Shown here: positions 63,651 through 64,000 of the stretch, piece by piece
How positions within the stretch are numbered: the stretch's first letter is position 1
Layout of the letters: each line of letters starts with the position of its first letter
Assembly: GCA_963833745.1 (NCBI GenBank)
Contig: CAWHZD010000008.1
Span: 496,001-560,000, forward strand
Source of the DNA: AP-15 sp963833745
Lineage (GTDB): Bacteria; Pseudomonadota; Alphaproteobacteria; ATCC43930; CGMCC-115725
Reading direction: 5' to 3'
DNA length: 64,000 bases
Made by a program: the position numbers and the translations under genes
Notes under the pieces: generated by a model
Databases searched by the model: none
What the model was told of the DNA's origin: nothing
Seen by the model: the letters and a program-made list of their open reading frames with translations, nothing else

Positions 63651-64000
63651 CCTGGCGGGCGACGGTCTTGACGATCTTCCCCGAAATGCTGCCGGGGCCG
63701 CTCGCCTGCTCGCTCGCCGGCAAGGCGTTGCAGACCGGGCTGTGGCGGCTCGAAACCGTCGACATCCGCGAGTTTGCGCGCGACAAGCACCGCTCTGTCG
63801 ACGACGCGCCGTTTGGCGGCGGACCCGGCATGATCATGCGGCCGGATGTCGTCGACGCGGCGATCGCCGGCGCCGGCGGGGCCGGACCGTTGATCCTGCT
63901 GTCGCCGCGCGGCCGCCGGCTCGACCAGCGGCGGGTCACACAACTTGCTGCCGGGCCGGGGGTGAGGTTGATCTGCGGCCGGTTCGAAGGGATCGACGAG
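63647..64000 (+). CDS. trmD: tRNA (guanine-N1)-methyltransferase TrmD, 5' part, runs off the window
   Basis: 118 codons from the ATG at 63647 to the window end, with no stop. It shows TVLTIFPEMLPGPLACSLAG, the family block DIREFARDKHRSVDDAPFGG followed by GPGMIMRPDV, and LICGRFEGIDE. The last one belongs to the SPOUT knot region. TrmD methylates G37 of tRNAs. The family length of about 240 residues means roughly half the gene lies beyond the window. Confidence 0.95.
   Translation, partial: MTWRATVLTIFPEMLPGPLACSLAGKALQTGLWRLETVDIREFARDKHRSVDDAPFGGGPGMIMRPDVVDAAIAGAGGAGPLILLSPRGRRLDQRRVTQLAAGPGVRLICGRFEGIDE

Noticed and set aside
1..64000. CRISPR arrays, tRNA, rRNA and 4.5S RNA
   Set aside because: No regularly spaced repeats and no recognisable tRNA or rRNA sequence were found by eye; a covariance-model scan was not possible.

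Overview
The window is GC-rich chromosomal DNA from an alphaproteobacterium, probably a soil or freshwater heterotroph of the Rhodospirillales/Acetobacterales type. The support is family recognition and gene order only: thyX with a neighbouring cca, a CoA-type NUDIX and DUF1285 block, moxR-DUF58-DUF4159, psd-pssA, dapF-mtaB-ftsY and ffh-rpsP-rimM-trmD. No rRNA, tRNA or CRISPR array was recognised.

Layout. 1-12300: end of thyX, cca, a small DUF6111-like membrane protein, a CoA-type NUDIX hydrolase and DUF1285 (minus strand), then a plus-strand moxR / DUF58 / two large membrane proteins operon, psd, pssA and a cupin. 12300-29800: catabolic and envelope genes: NAD-dependent epimerase, two amidohydrolases, MscS channel, ABM monooxygenase, CaiB/BaiF CoA-transferase, cell-wall amidase, small HTH protein, acrylyl-CoA-reductase-like MDR enzyme, thiolase, pyrC, HpaB-type hydroxylase and an exported LVIVD-type protein. 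29800-33400: a HAD phosphatase gene split by an intact IS256-family element with an 8-bp target duplication, next to a membrane protein. 33500-39500: fatty-acid or CoA metabolism (multifunctional enoyl-CoA hydratase/3-hydroxyacyl-CoA dehydrogenase, thiolase-like protein with its DUF35 partner), a TSUP transporter and hypotheticals. 39600-41750: a decayed patch with a broken lipoxygenase C-terminus, a probable radical-SAM scrap and an AT-richer methyltransferase. 41750-48850: maleate-isomerase-like protein, molybdopterin oxidoreductase, NUDIX, ftsY-mtaB-dapF. 48900-61000: an accessory block with a 2.2-kb tandem duplication (SpoIIAA-like protein plus DcaP-like porin, offset 3126 bp), a TPR glycosyltransferase, a lipoprotein and a LuxR-type regulator. 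61100-64000: ffh-rpsP-rimM-trmD, with trmD cut by the window edge.

The most important general observation is that at least ten genes are broken by one-base (or repeat-unit) frame changes in short homopolymers or simple repeats, with both halves otherwise intact. The two porin copies each carry one extra base at different places, and each copy is correct where the other is broken. This pattern suggests residual sequence error in the assembly at least as strongly as biological decay. Broken genes are annotated as single loci with the break position given.

No clearly new multi-gene system was found. The best leads are the duplicated SpoIIAA-like/porin pair, the lipoxygenase remnant, the membrane-HAD gene cut by an IS, the response regulator with an atypical receiver, and the 11-bp triplicated Shine-Dalgarno-bearing repeat in front of rpsP.
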